Positions 37,136-46,022 of a stretch of 64,000 bases of DNA are shown piece by piece. Location of the stretch: the NCBI RefSeq assembly GCF_014652455.1, contig NZ_BMYV01000001.1, positions 868,001-932,000 of the forward strand, given 5' to 3'. Each line of letters starts with the position of its first letter. The first letter of the stretch is position 1. The position numbers and the translations under genes were made by a program. This DNA is from Litorimonas cladophorae. Its GTDB lineage: Bacteria; Pseudomonadota; Alphaproteobacteria; Caulobacterales; Maricaulaceae. A model generated the notes under the pieces. That model had not been told where the DNA came from. It worked only from the letters and a program-made list of their open reading frames with translations, and did no database searches.

Positions 37136-37588
37136 TTACTTATTCTCCACCTCATCCTGCGCCTCGCCCTTTTCGGCGTCGTCGCTGGCATCCTCATTCC
37201 ACTCATAAATCGCATCTACCCAACATGTGTCGGGACCAAGCGGGGTTTGGCCAGACAGCGAAAACGCAGAATCACTCACGATCAGCCTGTCTGAACGGCG
37301 CAGACAACTTGTTGAGCTTGTAAGCCCAATGGATTGCGCGTCATCCAATCGCGGACACCCCTTAACTGTGACCAGGTAGTCCGAATTTGCGCCGCGCGTC
37401 AGCACGACACTATCTCGCGTATTCTCGCGAAACCCATCGATGGTTCGCGCGAAGCAAACTTTGTCAACGGGCTCGCCAACGCGTCGGTCCGCCAAGATTT
37501 CCGCAATATGCTCTGACGACGACGCCCCGCCCGCACTCGCGCACCCCGTCATTAGCGCAATTGTCCCAAGTAAAATTATGTATCGCAT
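37136..37588 (-). CDS. Hypothetical lipoprotein, DUF6491-like
   Basis: Exported lipoprotein of unknown function. Start is placed at ATG 37588, which has AGGAG six bases upstream; an ORF extending to 37654 lacks support. The 150-residue product has a signal peptide with lipobox MTGC (Cys16), a Ser/Gly linker, and a small Cys-containing domain (CFARTIDGF, VKGCPRLDDAQ, SSTSCLRR, GPDTCWVDAIYEW) with four spaced Cys that could form two disulfides, then a highly acidic tail. The pattern resembles DUF6491 proteins of this phylum. Divergent from alr with only 47 bp between the starts. Confidence 0.75.
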   Translation of the reverse strand: MRYIILLGTIALMTGCASAGGASSSEHIAEILADRRVGEPVDKVCFARTIDGFRENTRDSVVLTRGANSDYLVTVKGCPRLDDAQSIGLTSSTSCLRRSDRLIVSDSAFSLSGQTPLGPDTCWVDAIYEWNEDASDDAEKGEAQDEVENK

Positions 37589-37635
37589 CTGCATCTCCTG
37601 TTCCTGTCTCCCCCAAAACCGTCTACGCCCCTCAA

Positions 37636-38775
37636 ATGGCCCATGACAATTCACAATCTTATCAACCTAGCTACTCGACGCGGCCGACCCTGCGTGTCGA
37701 TCTGCCTCAAATTCGCATAAATTATGAAGCGCTGAAGCTCAAAGTTGGCGTCGCTAAAATTGGGGCGTCCATCAAAGCGGACGCTTACGGCCTTGGCGCG
37801 GTCCCCGTTGCCAAGACACTTTATGGCGCAGGGTGCAGGATTTTCTTCGTCGCCACAGCTGGTGAAGGCAAAATGGTCCGCGATGGCGTCGGCCCTAATG
37901 CTGCCATCTATGTTCTGAACGGCCCTGCCCCGCGTGATAAAGGCGTCCTGCTTGGTGCGAAACTCAAACCCGTAATCAATTCCCTTGAGCAAGCCCGGTA
38001 TTGGGCGGATGTTTCGCGCAGTATCAACGAGCCGCCATATACAGCCATCCACATTGATACGGGCATGAACCGGCTGGGCCTGAGCTTTGACGATGTCGTT
38101 GAGCTGGGTCGTGACAAGTCCATGTGGAGCGCGCTAAACCCCGAATGGGTCATGAGCCACCTCGCCTGCGCGAGTGATGCGGAAAACCCGATGAACAAAA
38201 CGCAACTTGCGCGGTTCCGTAAAGCGGCCGCTCAATTACCTTTAACGCCGCTTTCATTGGCAAATACTGCGGGCATTTATCTCGGCAAGCCCTATCATTT
38301 CCAAATGGTTCGCCCAGGCATTGGGCTGTATGGCGGTGTGGCGACGAATAAACCCGAACAAGAAATTGGCCGCCCCGTGGCCACACTGATGGCGCCAATT
38401 TTACAGGTCAAATGGGTAAAAGCTGGCGAAGCCATCGGGTATAATGGCACCTATATCGCACCGCGTGACATGCGTGTCGCGATTGTGGGCGCAGGATACG
38501 CAGATGGCGTTCCGGTCAGTATGAGCAATAAAGGGACAGCGATCCTCCATGACGAAGAAGTCAAAATCGTAGGTCGCGTTAGCATGGACCTGACAATGAT
38601 TGACGCGACGGATGCCAATCTCTCCGTTGAGGTTGGCGGCGTGGTGATTTTCCGAGGTGACCATTTGGAAACTGAAGCCCGCGAGGCCGGCACCCTTAAT
38701 TACGAACTTCTCGTGCGCCTTGGTCAACGCTGCCGTCGCGATTATTGGAAGCCAAAGAAAAAAGAGTCAGAGTAA
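37636..38775 (+). CDS. alr: Alanine racemase
   Basis: PLP enzyme interconverting L- and D-alanine; supplies D-Ala to the Ddl enzyme encoded at 6-7 kb. From ATG 37636 the product has 379 residues: the PLP-binding Lys in SIKADAYGLGAVPVA near 46-60, LANTAGIYL near 208-216, RPGIGLYGG near 227-235, and the catalytic Tyr in GEAIGYNGTYIA near 262-273. The reading frame extends further upstream to 37387 but that part overlaps the divergent lipoprotein gene and has no alr similarity. No Shine-Dalgarno is visible. Confidence 0.93.
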   Translation: MAHDNSQSYQPSYSTRPTLRVDLPQIRINYEALKLKVGVAKIGASIKADAYGLGAVPVAKTLYGAGCRIFFVATAGEGKMVRDGVGPNAAIYVLNGPAPRDKGVLLGAKLKPVINSLEQARYWADVSRSINEPPYTAIHIDTGMNRLGLSFDDVVELGRDKSMWSALNPEWVMSHLACASDAENPMNKTQLARFRKAAAQLPLTPLSLANTAGIYLGKPYHFQMVRPGIGLYGGVATNKPEQEIGRPVATLMAPILQVKWVKAGEAIGYNGTYIAPRDMRVAIVGAGYADGVPVSMSNKGTAILHDEEVKIVGRVSMDLTMIDATDANLSVEVGGVVIFRGDHLETEAREAGTLNYELLVRLGQRCRRDYWKPKKKESE

Positions 38776-38898
38776 CTCGTCTCTGCTCGGCGGATGTAAA
38801 AAACCTTCCGCTCGAATTGCATTGCAACGGTCTTCATTTCTGTGCGTATTAGACACGGGTGCGCTATCAAGCGCGCTACACACGGTTAAGGTAGTTCC

Positions 38899-40311
38899 AT
38901 GAATGCGCGGTTTATCAAATTCTGGAACGACCTACAAAGTAGCTATTATTTCATCCCTGGATTAATGGTGCTTGGCGCTATCCTTCTCGCCGCCCTGACA
39001 AGCTATATTGATAAGAATTTTGACTATAGCGGGGCTAAAAATTTAGGCTGGTTCTACGCGAACAAAGCCGACGGGGCCCGTGCGATCCTAACGACCATAG
39101 CGGGGTCTATGATGACTGTTGCGGCTGTAACCTTCTCCATCACGATGGTCGCTGTTACAAGCGCCGCAGGTCAGTATGGCCCCCGTTTGATCGGCAACTT
39201 TATGCGCGATCGCGCAAACCAAGTGACACTGGGTACTTTCACATCCACCTTTGTCTACTGTCTCCTAATTTTACGCGTCGCTCGCACAGGGGATGGCGCT
39301 GATGTTGAAAATGCCGTTGCGGAATTTGTACCCAACGCCTCTCTCCTGGTCGCAATGACCCTGACCCTGTTCAGCGTGGGCGTGATGATCTTTTTTATCC
39401 ACCACATCCCTGAAACGCTGAACGTTGGGAACATCACAGGACAAGTTGGCAGAAAGTTACGCAAACGGATCAATGAAATGTTCCCCGACAACTTCGGTGC
39501 AGACAGCGAAACTTCGACTAACGATCACACCGTAGATCTGGAGTCTTATACGCATGAAAATTGCCACGCAATCAAGGCCGAAGCAGAAGGCTATGTTCAG
39601 GCCGTGAACGAAGACGGCATCATGCAATGGGCCATCGACCATCATGCGATTGTCCGTCTTCAATTCCGTCCCGGCGACTTCGCGGTAAAAGGCAACACTT
39701 TGATGCAGGTCTGGGCCGACGAAGCGGGCGGTAAAGACATTGACGACGCGGCATTAAAGGCGTTGCTCGGGAAATACGCAATGGGTCAAGATCGAACGGA
39801 GCATCAGAACGTTCTGTTTCTCGCCGACGAACTCGTCGAAATCCTAGCGCGGGCACTTTCGCCTGGAATCAACGACCCATTCACGGCGATAAATTGCATC
39901 AACTGGTTCCACAGTGCGATCAGCGCCATGGAAGGCGTCACCCTGCCCAGCCCCTTTCGTCAAGATGAAGATGGCAAGCTGCGGGTGATTGCCTACCCCG
40001 TCTCATTTGAGCGCTTCGTGAGCGTCATCTGCGATCAAAGCCGTCCATATATTGCGACCGACCGAAACGTTAGCATCAAAATGCTCACCGTCCTGACTGA
40101 GCTGACGGCTGAGGCCACGCATCCTCAACATGTTGAAATTTTGAAGGGGCAAATTCAAAAGCTTAGGCACGCGACGGAAGACAAGTTGCTGTCCAAAGTC
40201 GAAAAAGGCGAACTGAAAACACGCTTCGATCAGGCAGATAAGATGATTGCTGACCGCGCCTTTTACGATCAAGTGGTGGCCTCCGAAGACTGGGGTACTG
40301 GTCGCGCATAA
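38899..40311 (+). CDS. DUF2254 family membrane protein
   Basis: Predicted inner-membrane protein of unknown function, 470 residues. Four hydrophobic segments lie in the N-terminal 175 residues (about 17-37, 70-95, 113-130, 148-168), with the family stretch AGSMMTVAAVTFSITMVAVT followed by SAAGQYGPRLIGNFM. The C-terminal soluble half contains the DUF2254 pattern IMQWAIDHHAIVRLQFRPGD, LSPGINDPFTAINC and RPYIATDRNV. Preceded by AAGGTAG. Monocistronic; a 120-bp gap separates it from alr and holds no gene. Confidence 0.88.
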   Translation: MNARFIKFWNDLQSSYYFIPGLMVLGAILLAALTSYIDKNFDYSGAKNLGWFYANKADGARAILTTIAGSMMTVAAVTFSITMVAVTSAAGQYGPRLIGNFMRDRANQVTLGTFTSTFVYCLLILRVARTGDGADVENAVAEFVPNASLLVAMTLTLFSVGVMIFFIHHIPETLNVGNITGQVGRKLRKRINEMFPDNFGADSETSTNDHTVDLESYTHENCHAIKAEAEGYVQAVNEDGIMQWAIDHHAIVRLQFRPGDFAVKGNTLMQVWADEAGGKDIDDAALKALLGKYAMGQDRTEHQNVLFLADELVEILARALSPGINDPFTAINCINWFHSAISAMEGVTLPSPFRQDEDGKLRVIAYPVSFERFVSVICDQSRPYIATDRNVSIKMLTVLTELTAEATHPQHVEILKGQIQKLRHATEDKLLSKVEKGELKTRFDQADKMIADRAFYDQVVASEDWGTGRA

Positions 40312-41000
40312 ATTCCCTGCACTGCGAATGTTTGGTGCTCTTCCAAGACCCTCTTTGCGACAGGATAGTGTTGAAGTCGTTCCATGCGTCTTCCCTCACA
40401 GCCCATCTGGTGGCAACTAACCGATTTCAACTCAACGCGCGGGTTGGGGGGCGGCAACCCGCAAATCAAGGGCGAAGCCCTTGTGAAAAGGGACAGTCCG
40501 CGTGGTCGATATTCGCGACGGAATACCAGAATAGAAATTTTGTTTTACGCAAAGACCGAACATGTTTGGTTGCTAATCAAACATGCCCCGCATTCAAGCT
40601 TTCGCTTAAGTGCTAGGCCACGCGGCAATGGTTTTTGAAGAAGCGGCCAGTCATAAACCCCCGAGTTCAGACACTTGGACTGACGGGTCGGCTCTCACTT
40701 CTAAAGTCCCGGCACACTCGGATGTCTCACCACCCAACGCTCAGACCCACCGTCTTCCGAACGAGATAGAGAGCGCTACCCTGTCCCCTGTCCGAAAGAA
40801 CCTGTTTAAGGTATCACAGGTTTTGGTAGCGGGGATCATTCTCTTAAAAATAGAGGTAAGGCATTGAAATAGATATTTTCTATATTTCTATAATCGCGGA
40901 AAGAGTTTCGAAATACCGAGTAAGAGGGCGGAGCAGACGTTAGTGAGTGTTTTAAAACGCCAAAAATAGGCCGCTCGTTGTTTACTGCCAATCCCACAAA
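40312..41000. other. Gene-poor stretch with tandem strong hairpins
   Basis: No convincing gene in about 690 bp. Two perfect hairpins stand side by side: GCGGGTTG/CAACCCGC (40439-40462) and CAAGGGC/GCCCTTG with a 3-nt loop (40468-40484). A third inverted repeat, CATGTTTG/CAAACATG with 9-nt loop, lies at 40561-40585. The right end (40860-40960) turns A+T-rich. Short open frames here lack ribosome sites and recognisable similarity. Could be a remnant, a structured RNA or a mobile-element scar; none can be shown. Confidence 0.4.
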
Positions 41001-41024
41001 CTAAAACACCCCCTATCGGGGGTG
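41000..41024 (-). terminator. Intrinsic terminator of the exported protein gene
   Basis: CACCCCC (41007-41013) pairs perfectly with GGGGGTG (41018-41024) around a 4-nt loop; on the minus strand it is followed by TTTTAG. It lies 29 nt after the stop at 41053. Confidence 0.7.
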
Positions 41025-41052
41025 CGGCCCAATTATGTACCCGATATCGATA

Positions 41053-41547
41053 TTAGCCCTGTAAGCAGGTTCCGTCTTTTTGAGTCGTTGTTCCTCTGGG
41101 ACATGCCGCTATCAAGTTGGTGGCTGGCGCGCGCTTCATCTGAGGACGTGTGAATGGTTTACCCGGTTTGACGCAACGCGGGCCAGTACAGGTGTTACCG
41201 TTAGCATCAGGGGCGACATTGCCTATGACAGGAGCTGCCGCGCGAACTTTAGAAGTGGACTGACTTATATTTACTGCATCTTTATATTTATCGGGGTCTT
41301 CAATTTTAATAACTCCCCCATATTGGCCGCATCTACTAGGTCCAATCCGAGTCATATCTCCACTATACCACCCCATGTCTGTTCCATCATTACAGATAAG
41401 GTGATGCGACTGTTTTATTTCCCCTGTATTTTTGTCTTTATACGATACAGTTTCCTTTATCGTGTATGCACTTGCAGTTTGAGCTAACCCAATAAAACAG
41501 CCTCCACTTACTAATGCGACTGTAAAAAGTTTTGCTAGCTTTTTCAT
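41053..41547 (-). CDS. Exported Cys-containing protein, hypothetical
   Basis: Family not recognised. From ATG 41547, preceded by a near-perfect AAGGAGGG, the product has 164 residues: signal peptide (MKKLAKLFTVALVSGG.. to about 27, cleavage after TASA), then a polar mature part with evenly spaced Cys (HLICNDG, PSRCGQYGG, GNTCTGPRCVKPG, AACPRG, DGTCLQG), probably disulfide-bonded in the periplasm or outside. Base composition is visibly more A+T-rich than neighbours, which with the adjoining unknown lipoprotein gene suggests acquired DNA. It ends at a strong terminator. Confidence 0.75.
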   Translation of the reverse strand: MKKLAKLFTVALVSGGCFIGLAQTASAYTIKETVSYKDKNTGEIKQSHHLICNDGTDMGWYSGDMTRIGPSRCGQYGGVIKIEDPDKYKDAVNISQSTSKVRAAAPVIGNVAPDANGNTCTGPRCVKPGKPFTRPQMKRAPATNLIAACPRGTTTQKDGTCLQG

Positions 41548-41691
41548 TTGTTGCCCTCCTTGTTTGGCCATATCTAAATAGATAAATGAAACTTAGTCAA
41601 TGCTGAAGCAATTATTCATTTTACATTCATGAGACTTTATTCTTTAGCTTTGCTTACTCTACAAAAAGCCAGTAATCGTCAAAGCTCTTTT

Positions 41692-42351
41692 ATGAAAAAC
41701 TTCTCTATCACTACTTTAGCTCTCATCACACTTCTGACAGCTTGTGGAAAGGACGGGGGCGCAGAAAACCAAAAAGTGTCGGGGGCGCAAAACCTTCCAA
41801 AGCATTCACAAATGCAACTTTCGACAGCCCCCATTCAAATCATAAAAACAGAATTGGGAGTTTTTGCGGACGGGTTCGAGTCTTGTGTTTTTAGCGACGA
41901 AGCTTTGGTATCTCTCTTTAATTTACCAGCAGATACACACGTCTCGCAGCGTCAAAAAGACAGACGCTGTTTCTATACGCTGCAAAGACAAGAACCCGAA
42001 AACAGTGGGCCTTATGCAAATTTTTACGCGTCGATTGCAGTTATTTTTGATGGGTATGCTCCCAAAAATGATACGGAACTTGCTGCTTTTACAAATTTGC
42101 ACAAAACGCCAGCATTACTATCTGGCTTCACCGAAAAGACTTATTCCGTTACAACCAGTAGCAATGCGGATAATCAAATTATCGGCTTTCCTCCCGGAGG
42201 GTCATATTATTTAACCCTCAGGTCTTCTGGTGTAAGGCAGGGTCAGAATGGGCCGTTGGTAAGCAGAGTCTATAAATTGGATCAAACCCAGTTTCGCAAA
42301 TTAGCCCAAAATCTAAACGCCCGCTTACAAACTCCGCCACTCACGCAATAA
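41692..42351 (+). CDS. Hypothetical lipoprotein
   Basis: Family not recognised. From ATG 41692 the product has 219 residues with a clear lipoprotein signal (MKNFSITTLALITLLTACGK, lipidated Cys18), a polar linker and a globular part with two Cys (FESCVFSD and RRCFYTLQR). An ORF start 21 codons upstream would bury the signal peptide and is rejected. Lower G+C and different codon choice (many AAA, TTT, TTA codons) than surrounding genes. Divergent from the exported Cys protein gene with a 144-bp gap. Followed at 42394-42408 by a small CACGAC/GTCGTG hairpin with TTT. Confidence 0.72.
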   Translation: MKNFSITTLALITLLTACGKDGGAENQKVSGAQNLPKHSQMQLSTAPIQIIKTELGVFADGFESCVFSDEALVSLFNLPADTHVSQRQKDRRCFYTLQRQEPENSGPYANFYASIAVIFDGYAPKNDTELAAFTNLHKTPALLSGFTEKTYSVTTSSNADNQIIGFPPGGSYYLTLRSSGVRQGQNGPLVSRVYKLDQTQFRKLAQNLNARLQTPPLTQ

Positions 42352-42625
42352 TTATTTTTAATTCAAGCGGTGCTTCGTTCTCCGACATAATTCCACGACA
42401 ACGTCGTGTTTAGACTTTGGTGCTTTTGATATTGGTTAGGGCGTTGGTTAGCCATCGTTAAAGTCTGACTTCAGTGAGTTTACATGGCTATGCTTTAGTC
42501 GGCATCAACCGAGCGTCCTAAAATCGCCCAAAGTAAGACACTGGGCTAAGGTCTGCTGTGGAAATAAATTAGCCGTTTTCCAAAATTCTCTGCATGTCAG
42601 CTTCCACTAAAAAATCAGCGAGACC
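42352..42625. other. Intergenic stretch without recognisable gene
   Basis: 274 bp between the unknown lipoprotein gene and the convergent acylase gene. Apart from the 6-bp hairpin at 42394-42408 I see no gene, RNA or promoter. It is A+T-rich like the two genes to its left. Confidence 0.5.
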
Positions 42626-44791
42626 CTACCGCCCGTCTTGTGGACGATAATCGGCCGTGGCTTCTTTCAGCACATCTTCGAGTGTCATCGCCACCCGCTT
42701 ATATTTCCCATCAGAGAACATTTGCACTTGATCGTTATAATGCGGGGATGTTTCGTCGAGCGTGGCGCTGCCGTAATTGTGGATGCTATCGACAAGCGCG
42801 GTGCCGTCAGGCGCCCAATCCGCAACGATAATATGCGTGTCGCCCGCGAACGCGTTCATGACGCCATCGGTCGCGACGCCGTCACGATCTGCGTAAATAG
42901 CGCGCAAAACATCAGGTGCGCCATCAATGGGAACGCTGACGTCTCCGCGGATAATGCGATTAACCTCGCCCCATTCCGGATCAACGCGGCCGAATTTATC
43001 CATCAGATCATTTGCACTCTGGGCCAAAACTGTCATCGGGTCGTCGACTTCGCGTTCCATATATTCATAGCCCAAAACACGCGTGCCTGTGATAACGGCC
43101 AGCGCTGCGCCGCGACTGGTCCGCACGGTGTCGCCGTCCCAATTCCGCAAAACCTCCTGCGCAGATTTCACCAGCGGATCCTCACTCGGCGTCGCCACCA
43201 ATTCCACGACGAGTTTCATCAGGTCGCTCTCGGGGGCGTATCGCGTATCGGCACGGTATCTCAGCAGCTCTTCGCGACTAATCGACTTGTCATTTCGAAA
43301 GAGTTCCAAGGCGCGGCGGGACCGATTGGTGACGCGGTCTTCTAGGCCGAATGTGTCCGAAAAATCAGCTTTGTCATTGTCGCAGTCTTCATCCGTCAAA
43401 TCGAATGGCGTGGCATTGGCCGAAAATAACCAGCCACAATCAGGGTTCCAGATTTGTGGCATGTCCGACAGAGGACGGAACCCATCCCAGATAAGTTCCG
43501 AGCGATCGCCGGGCAGAATTTCTTGCCACTCTGGGCCTTCTATACGGTTTGGCATACGCGCATTATATACGCTGCCGATGTTCCCTTCTCTGTCGGCGTA
43601 AACAATGTTGAAGGACAAAACGCCCCGCGGCTCCAGCGCGGCCCGCCACTCTGCCATATTGGCGGCTTTGTTCATGGCAAACCATTGATCCAGTGCGCCA
43701 AGACCGCCCGGCTCCAATGTCCCCAACCCTGCAAATCGAATGGCGTAATACCCTGTTTCCGTTGGCAGGACCGGCCCATGTTCAGACCATAAGATATCGC
43801 GTTTGATAGGGAGCGAGAACGGCCCCCAAAGTTTCACGCGGAAATCCGATTTCGTCCGTTCAAAATCCACCCACGCGCCATCTAACTTATATTGCGTCGG
43901 TGCTTTGGGGTCATTGACCTCCAACGCGTAAATATCAATCAGATCGGGGCGGTTGACCGTGTGCGTCCAACCGAGATTTGGCGTCACGCCTTGGGACATG
44001 ATCGGCGAGCCGGGGAATGTCGCACCCAGCGTATTTAGGCCCTCCTCGCTGACGAGATGGGCCTCGTACCACGCATAGGGTCCAGACATAGGTTGATGAG
44101 AATTCGCGATCAGTCGGGTATGACCATCGGCGCTGCGTGAGGGTGCAATCGCAAAGGCATTCGAACCGCGAACCGCATCAGGCAAATCCAAAGAGGACGT
44201 TTGGCCCCAAGGCGAGACATTCGGGCGGTCTTCCGCAGTAAACAGGTCCTCTAAATACCCATCCAGACGATAGAAAAAGGGTGTGGCCCAAACGAAGCCT
44301 GCCAGCACATCCTTTTCCGTGACAGGCAAAAGCCCCGGTAGAACCTCATCTGGATGCTCTGTCCCATACAAATTGATCGCGGCAGCATAGGCTTGCGCCA
44401 CCGCTTTGACCTCTGGGCTGACTTGATCGTCATAATTTAACGCGACCACTTCGTCGACTTTGAACAAATCGAACAGGTAATCCTGCGGGGCAACATTTTT
44501 ACCTTTATATTGCGCGCTCATCCCGCGTGCTGCGATAACCACGTCTTGGATGGTCGCCCAATCATCTTCGGCATGGGCATAGCCGAACCCAAAAGACGCA
44601 TCCGCATCTGTCTGCCCGAAAATATGGGGGACGCCGAATTTGTCCCTGATAATACGCGCGTCGTAACTCGCGGCGACGGCTTGCGCTTTTGACGCACTAT
44701 AGGCTGGCGATGCTGGCGTCCGCAGGTAAACCGCCGAGCCGATTAGGCCAACAGAGATGAGCGCCGCCGCCCCGTAGAGATATTTTTTCAT
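42626..44791 (-). CDS. Penicillin acylase family protein (N-terminal nucleophile hydrolase)
   Basis: Predicted periplasmic Ntn amidase; relatives cleave penicillins or acyl-homoserine lactones (PvdQ/QuiP-like). From ATG 44791 the precursor has 721 residues with a signal/anchor segment (about 5-22), an alpha-chain region with IIRDKFGVPHIFGQTDADA near 47-65, a spacer, and the beta-chain start at Ser210 in RGSNAFAIAP, where self-cleavage before Ser would expose the nucleophile. Later family positions include GVTPNLGWTHTVNRPD near 300 and an Asn-rich FNIVYADREGNIG near 415. Quorum quenching is possible, but no signal-synthase gene is near. Confidence 0.87.
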   Translation of the reverse strand: MKKYLYGAAALISVGLIGSAVYLRTPASPAYSASKAQAVAASYDARIIRDKFGVPHIFGQTDADASFGFGYAHAEDDWATIQDVVIAARGMSAQYKGKNVAPQDYLFDLFKVDEVVALNYDDQVSPEVKAVAQAYAAAINLYGTEHPDEVLPGLLPVTEKDVLAGFVWATPFFYRLDGYLEDLFTAEDRPNVSPWGQTSSLDLPDAVRGSNAFAIAPSRSADGHTRLIANSHQPMSGPYAWYEAHLVSEEGLNTLGATFPGSPIMSQGVTPNLGWTHTVNRPDLIDIYALEVNDPKAPTQYKLDGAWVDFERTKSDFRVKLWGPFSLPIKRDILWSEHGPVLPTETGYYAIRFAGLGTLEPGGLGALDQWFAMNKAANMAEWRAALEPRGVLSFNIVYADREGNIGSVYNARMPNRIEGPEWQEILPGDRSELIWDGFRPLSDMPQIWNPDCGWLFSANATPFDLTDEDCDNDKADFSDTFGLEDRVTNRSRRALELFRNDKSISREELLRYRADTRYAPESDLMKLVVELVATPSEDPLVKSAQEVLRNWDGDTVRTSRGAALAVITGTRVLGYEYMEREVDDPMTVLAQSANDLMDKFGRVDPEWGEVNRIIRGDVSVPIDGAPDVLRAIYADRDGVATDGVMNAFAGDTHIIVADWAPDGTALVDSIHNYGSATLDETSPHYNDQVQMFSDGKYKRVAMTLEDVLKEATADYRPQDGR

Positions 44792-44898
44792 GCAGTGACC
44801 ATTCATGTGAGTTCGAATAAAAATCAAGAGCCGTTTGTCACCACCCCGCCCTGCGGGTATGAAGGCAAGACGCGACGCATCAGCCTAAAGGATTTCTC

Positions 44899-45624
44899 AT
44901 GACCAATTCGACACTCTCTTCGGCGCAAGACTTGCTAGAACAAATTTTAGGCCCCGAAATTTTGGGCAAAGGTCAAGAGCTGATAAATAAGGCCAAATCG
45001 ACCGACACCGCAGAATTGACCACCAAAGGCAAAGCGATGTTCAAACAGGCTGAAGATGCGCTGGCGGACAAACTCGGTGTCGATGATAGTGCAGACTCGC
45101 GAAAAAAATTACGCCTTGGAACAGCCGTCACCGCAGGCGCGCTCGCCCTCATTCTGCGCGATAGATCAAACCGTAAGCTCGCCGCGCTGGGCGGATTGGG
45201 GGGCTTAGGTTTCCTCGCTTATAAGGCGCAACAAGCGGGAAAAATGCCACAATCTTTCGATGAGGTTATGGCTCTGCTGAAAGGTAGAACGCCCGCCAAC
45301 CACGCAGATATCTTACTGCAAGCAATGGTGGCCGCAGCAAAAGCCGATGGCGATATTTCTGATGACGAGTTGGCTATGCTCGACACCTTAGAAGGCGTTG
45401 AAGCCCAAGACGTCCGTGAAGTCCTATCGGCGCAGGCCGACCCGTCCGCCATTGCGGCTTTGGCGAAATCCGATCAAATGGCGTTAGAAATTTACGGCGT
45501 GTCCTGCCGAATTGCCAATGGCCTAAACCCCCGCGAGCGGGACTATTTGGACCGACTGGCCATGGAGCTCCGCCTCGACCCAGAGATGGCGGCGCGGATC
45601 GAAACTGATGTGAGGACTGGCTGA
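44899..45624 (+). CDS. DUF533 (TerB-like) family protein
   Basis: The 241-residue product matches DUF533/YebE: an N-terminal helical part, a Gly-rich hydrophobic stretch (about 75-115, LRLGTAVTAGALALIL then KLAALGGLGGLGFLAYKA) likely membrane-associated, and a C-terminal TerB-like helical domain with LLQAMVAAAKADGDISDDEL near 140-160 and LDRLAMELRLDPEMAARIE. Function unknown; members are found in envelope stress regulons. AAGGA precedes the ATG. Its stop overlaps the next ATG (TGATG), so it heads the lipoprotein operon. Confidence 0.87.
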   Translation: MTNSTLSSAQDLLEQILGPEILGKGQELINKAKSTDTAELTTKGKAMFKQAEDALADKLGVDDSADSRKKLRLGTAVTAGALALILRDRSNRKLAALGGLGGLGFLAYKAQQAGKMPQSFDEVMALLKGRTPANHADILLQAMVAAAKADGDISDDELAMLDTLEGVEAQDVREVLSAQADPSAIAALAKSDQMALEIYGVSCRIANGLNPRERDYLDRLAMELRLDPEMAARIETDVRTG

Positions 45625-46022
45625 TGTCCCTTCGCACAACTTTCAAAGCTCTCGTTTTCTCTTTAACGGCAGTTGTCCTGATGGCCTGCGCCGCACCAAA
45701 CACGCCGACGGAGCATGAGAATCAGCCCCACCTGCCACCGCCAGGGTTTCCTGTTAGTGAAGCTCCTGCTGATGCCCGATATTGCGGCGTGCGCATGGTG
45801 GGCGGCGGCGCGGATGTATGCGAAACAGGTGAATTTTGTCGCCGGACGATTGGCGATATGTGCGGCGCGGCGGACGCGCCTGGCATCTGTACACCTATCC
45901 CAGAGATGTGCACGCGAGAATATCGCCCCGTATGCGGCTGTGACGGAAAAACCTATAGCAATGAATGTGTGGCCAATTCGAACGGTGTGAGCGCATCAAC
46001 CGCTGGAGCTTGCGAGACATGA
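45624..46022 (+). CDS. Lipoprotein with Kazal-type protease inhibitor domain
   Basis: Cell-surface or periplasmic lipoprotein, 132 residues. Lipobox LMAC (Cys22), a Pro-rich linker, a Cys-rich module (YCGVRMVGGGADVC, EFCRRTIGDMCGAA) and at the C-terminus a Kazal-like fold with six Cys (from MCTREYRPVCGCDGKTYSNE through the final GACET), including the CDGKTYSN signature. Kazal domains inhibit serine proteases in animals; in bacteria they are uncommon and thought to protect against host or competitor proteases. TGATG overlap with the DUF533 gene and ATGA overlap with the next lipoprotein gene. Confidence 0.88.
   Translation: MSLRTTFKALVFSLTAVVLMACAAPNTPTEHENQPHLPPPGFPVSEAPADARYCGVRMVGGGADVCETGEFCRRTIGDMCGAADAPGICTPIPEMCTREYRPVCGCDGKTYSNECVANSNGVSASTAGACET

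Noticed and set aside
37387-37635. 83-codon upstream extension of alanine racemase
   Set aside because: It overlaps the divergent lipoprotein gene and encodes Arg/Pro-rich sequence unlike any racemase.
40332-40867. Small plus-strand frames in the gene-poor stretch
   Set aside because: No ribosome sites, no recognisable domains, and they cross the strong hairpins.
42626-44791. Calling the acylase a quorum-quenching enzyme
   Set aside because: The fold and nucleophile are clear, but substrate specificity between beta-lactams and acyl-homoserine lactones cannot be read from the sequence.
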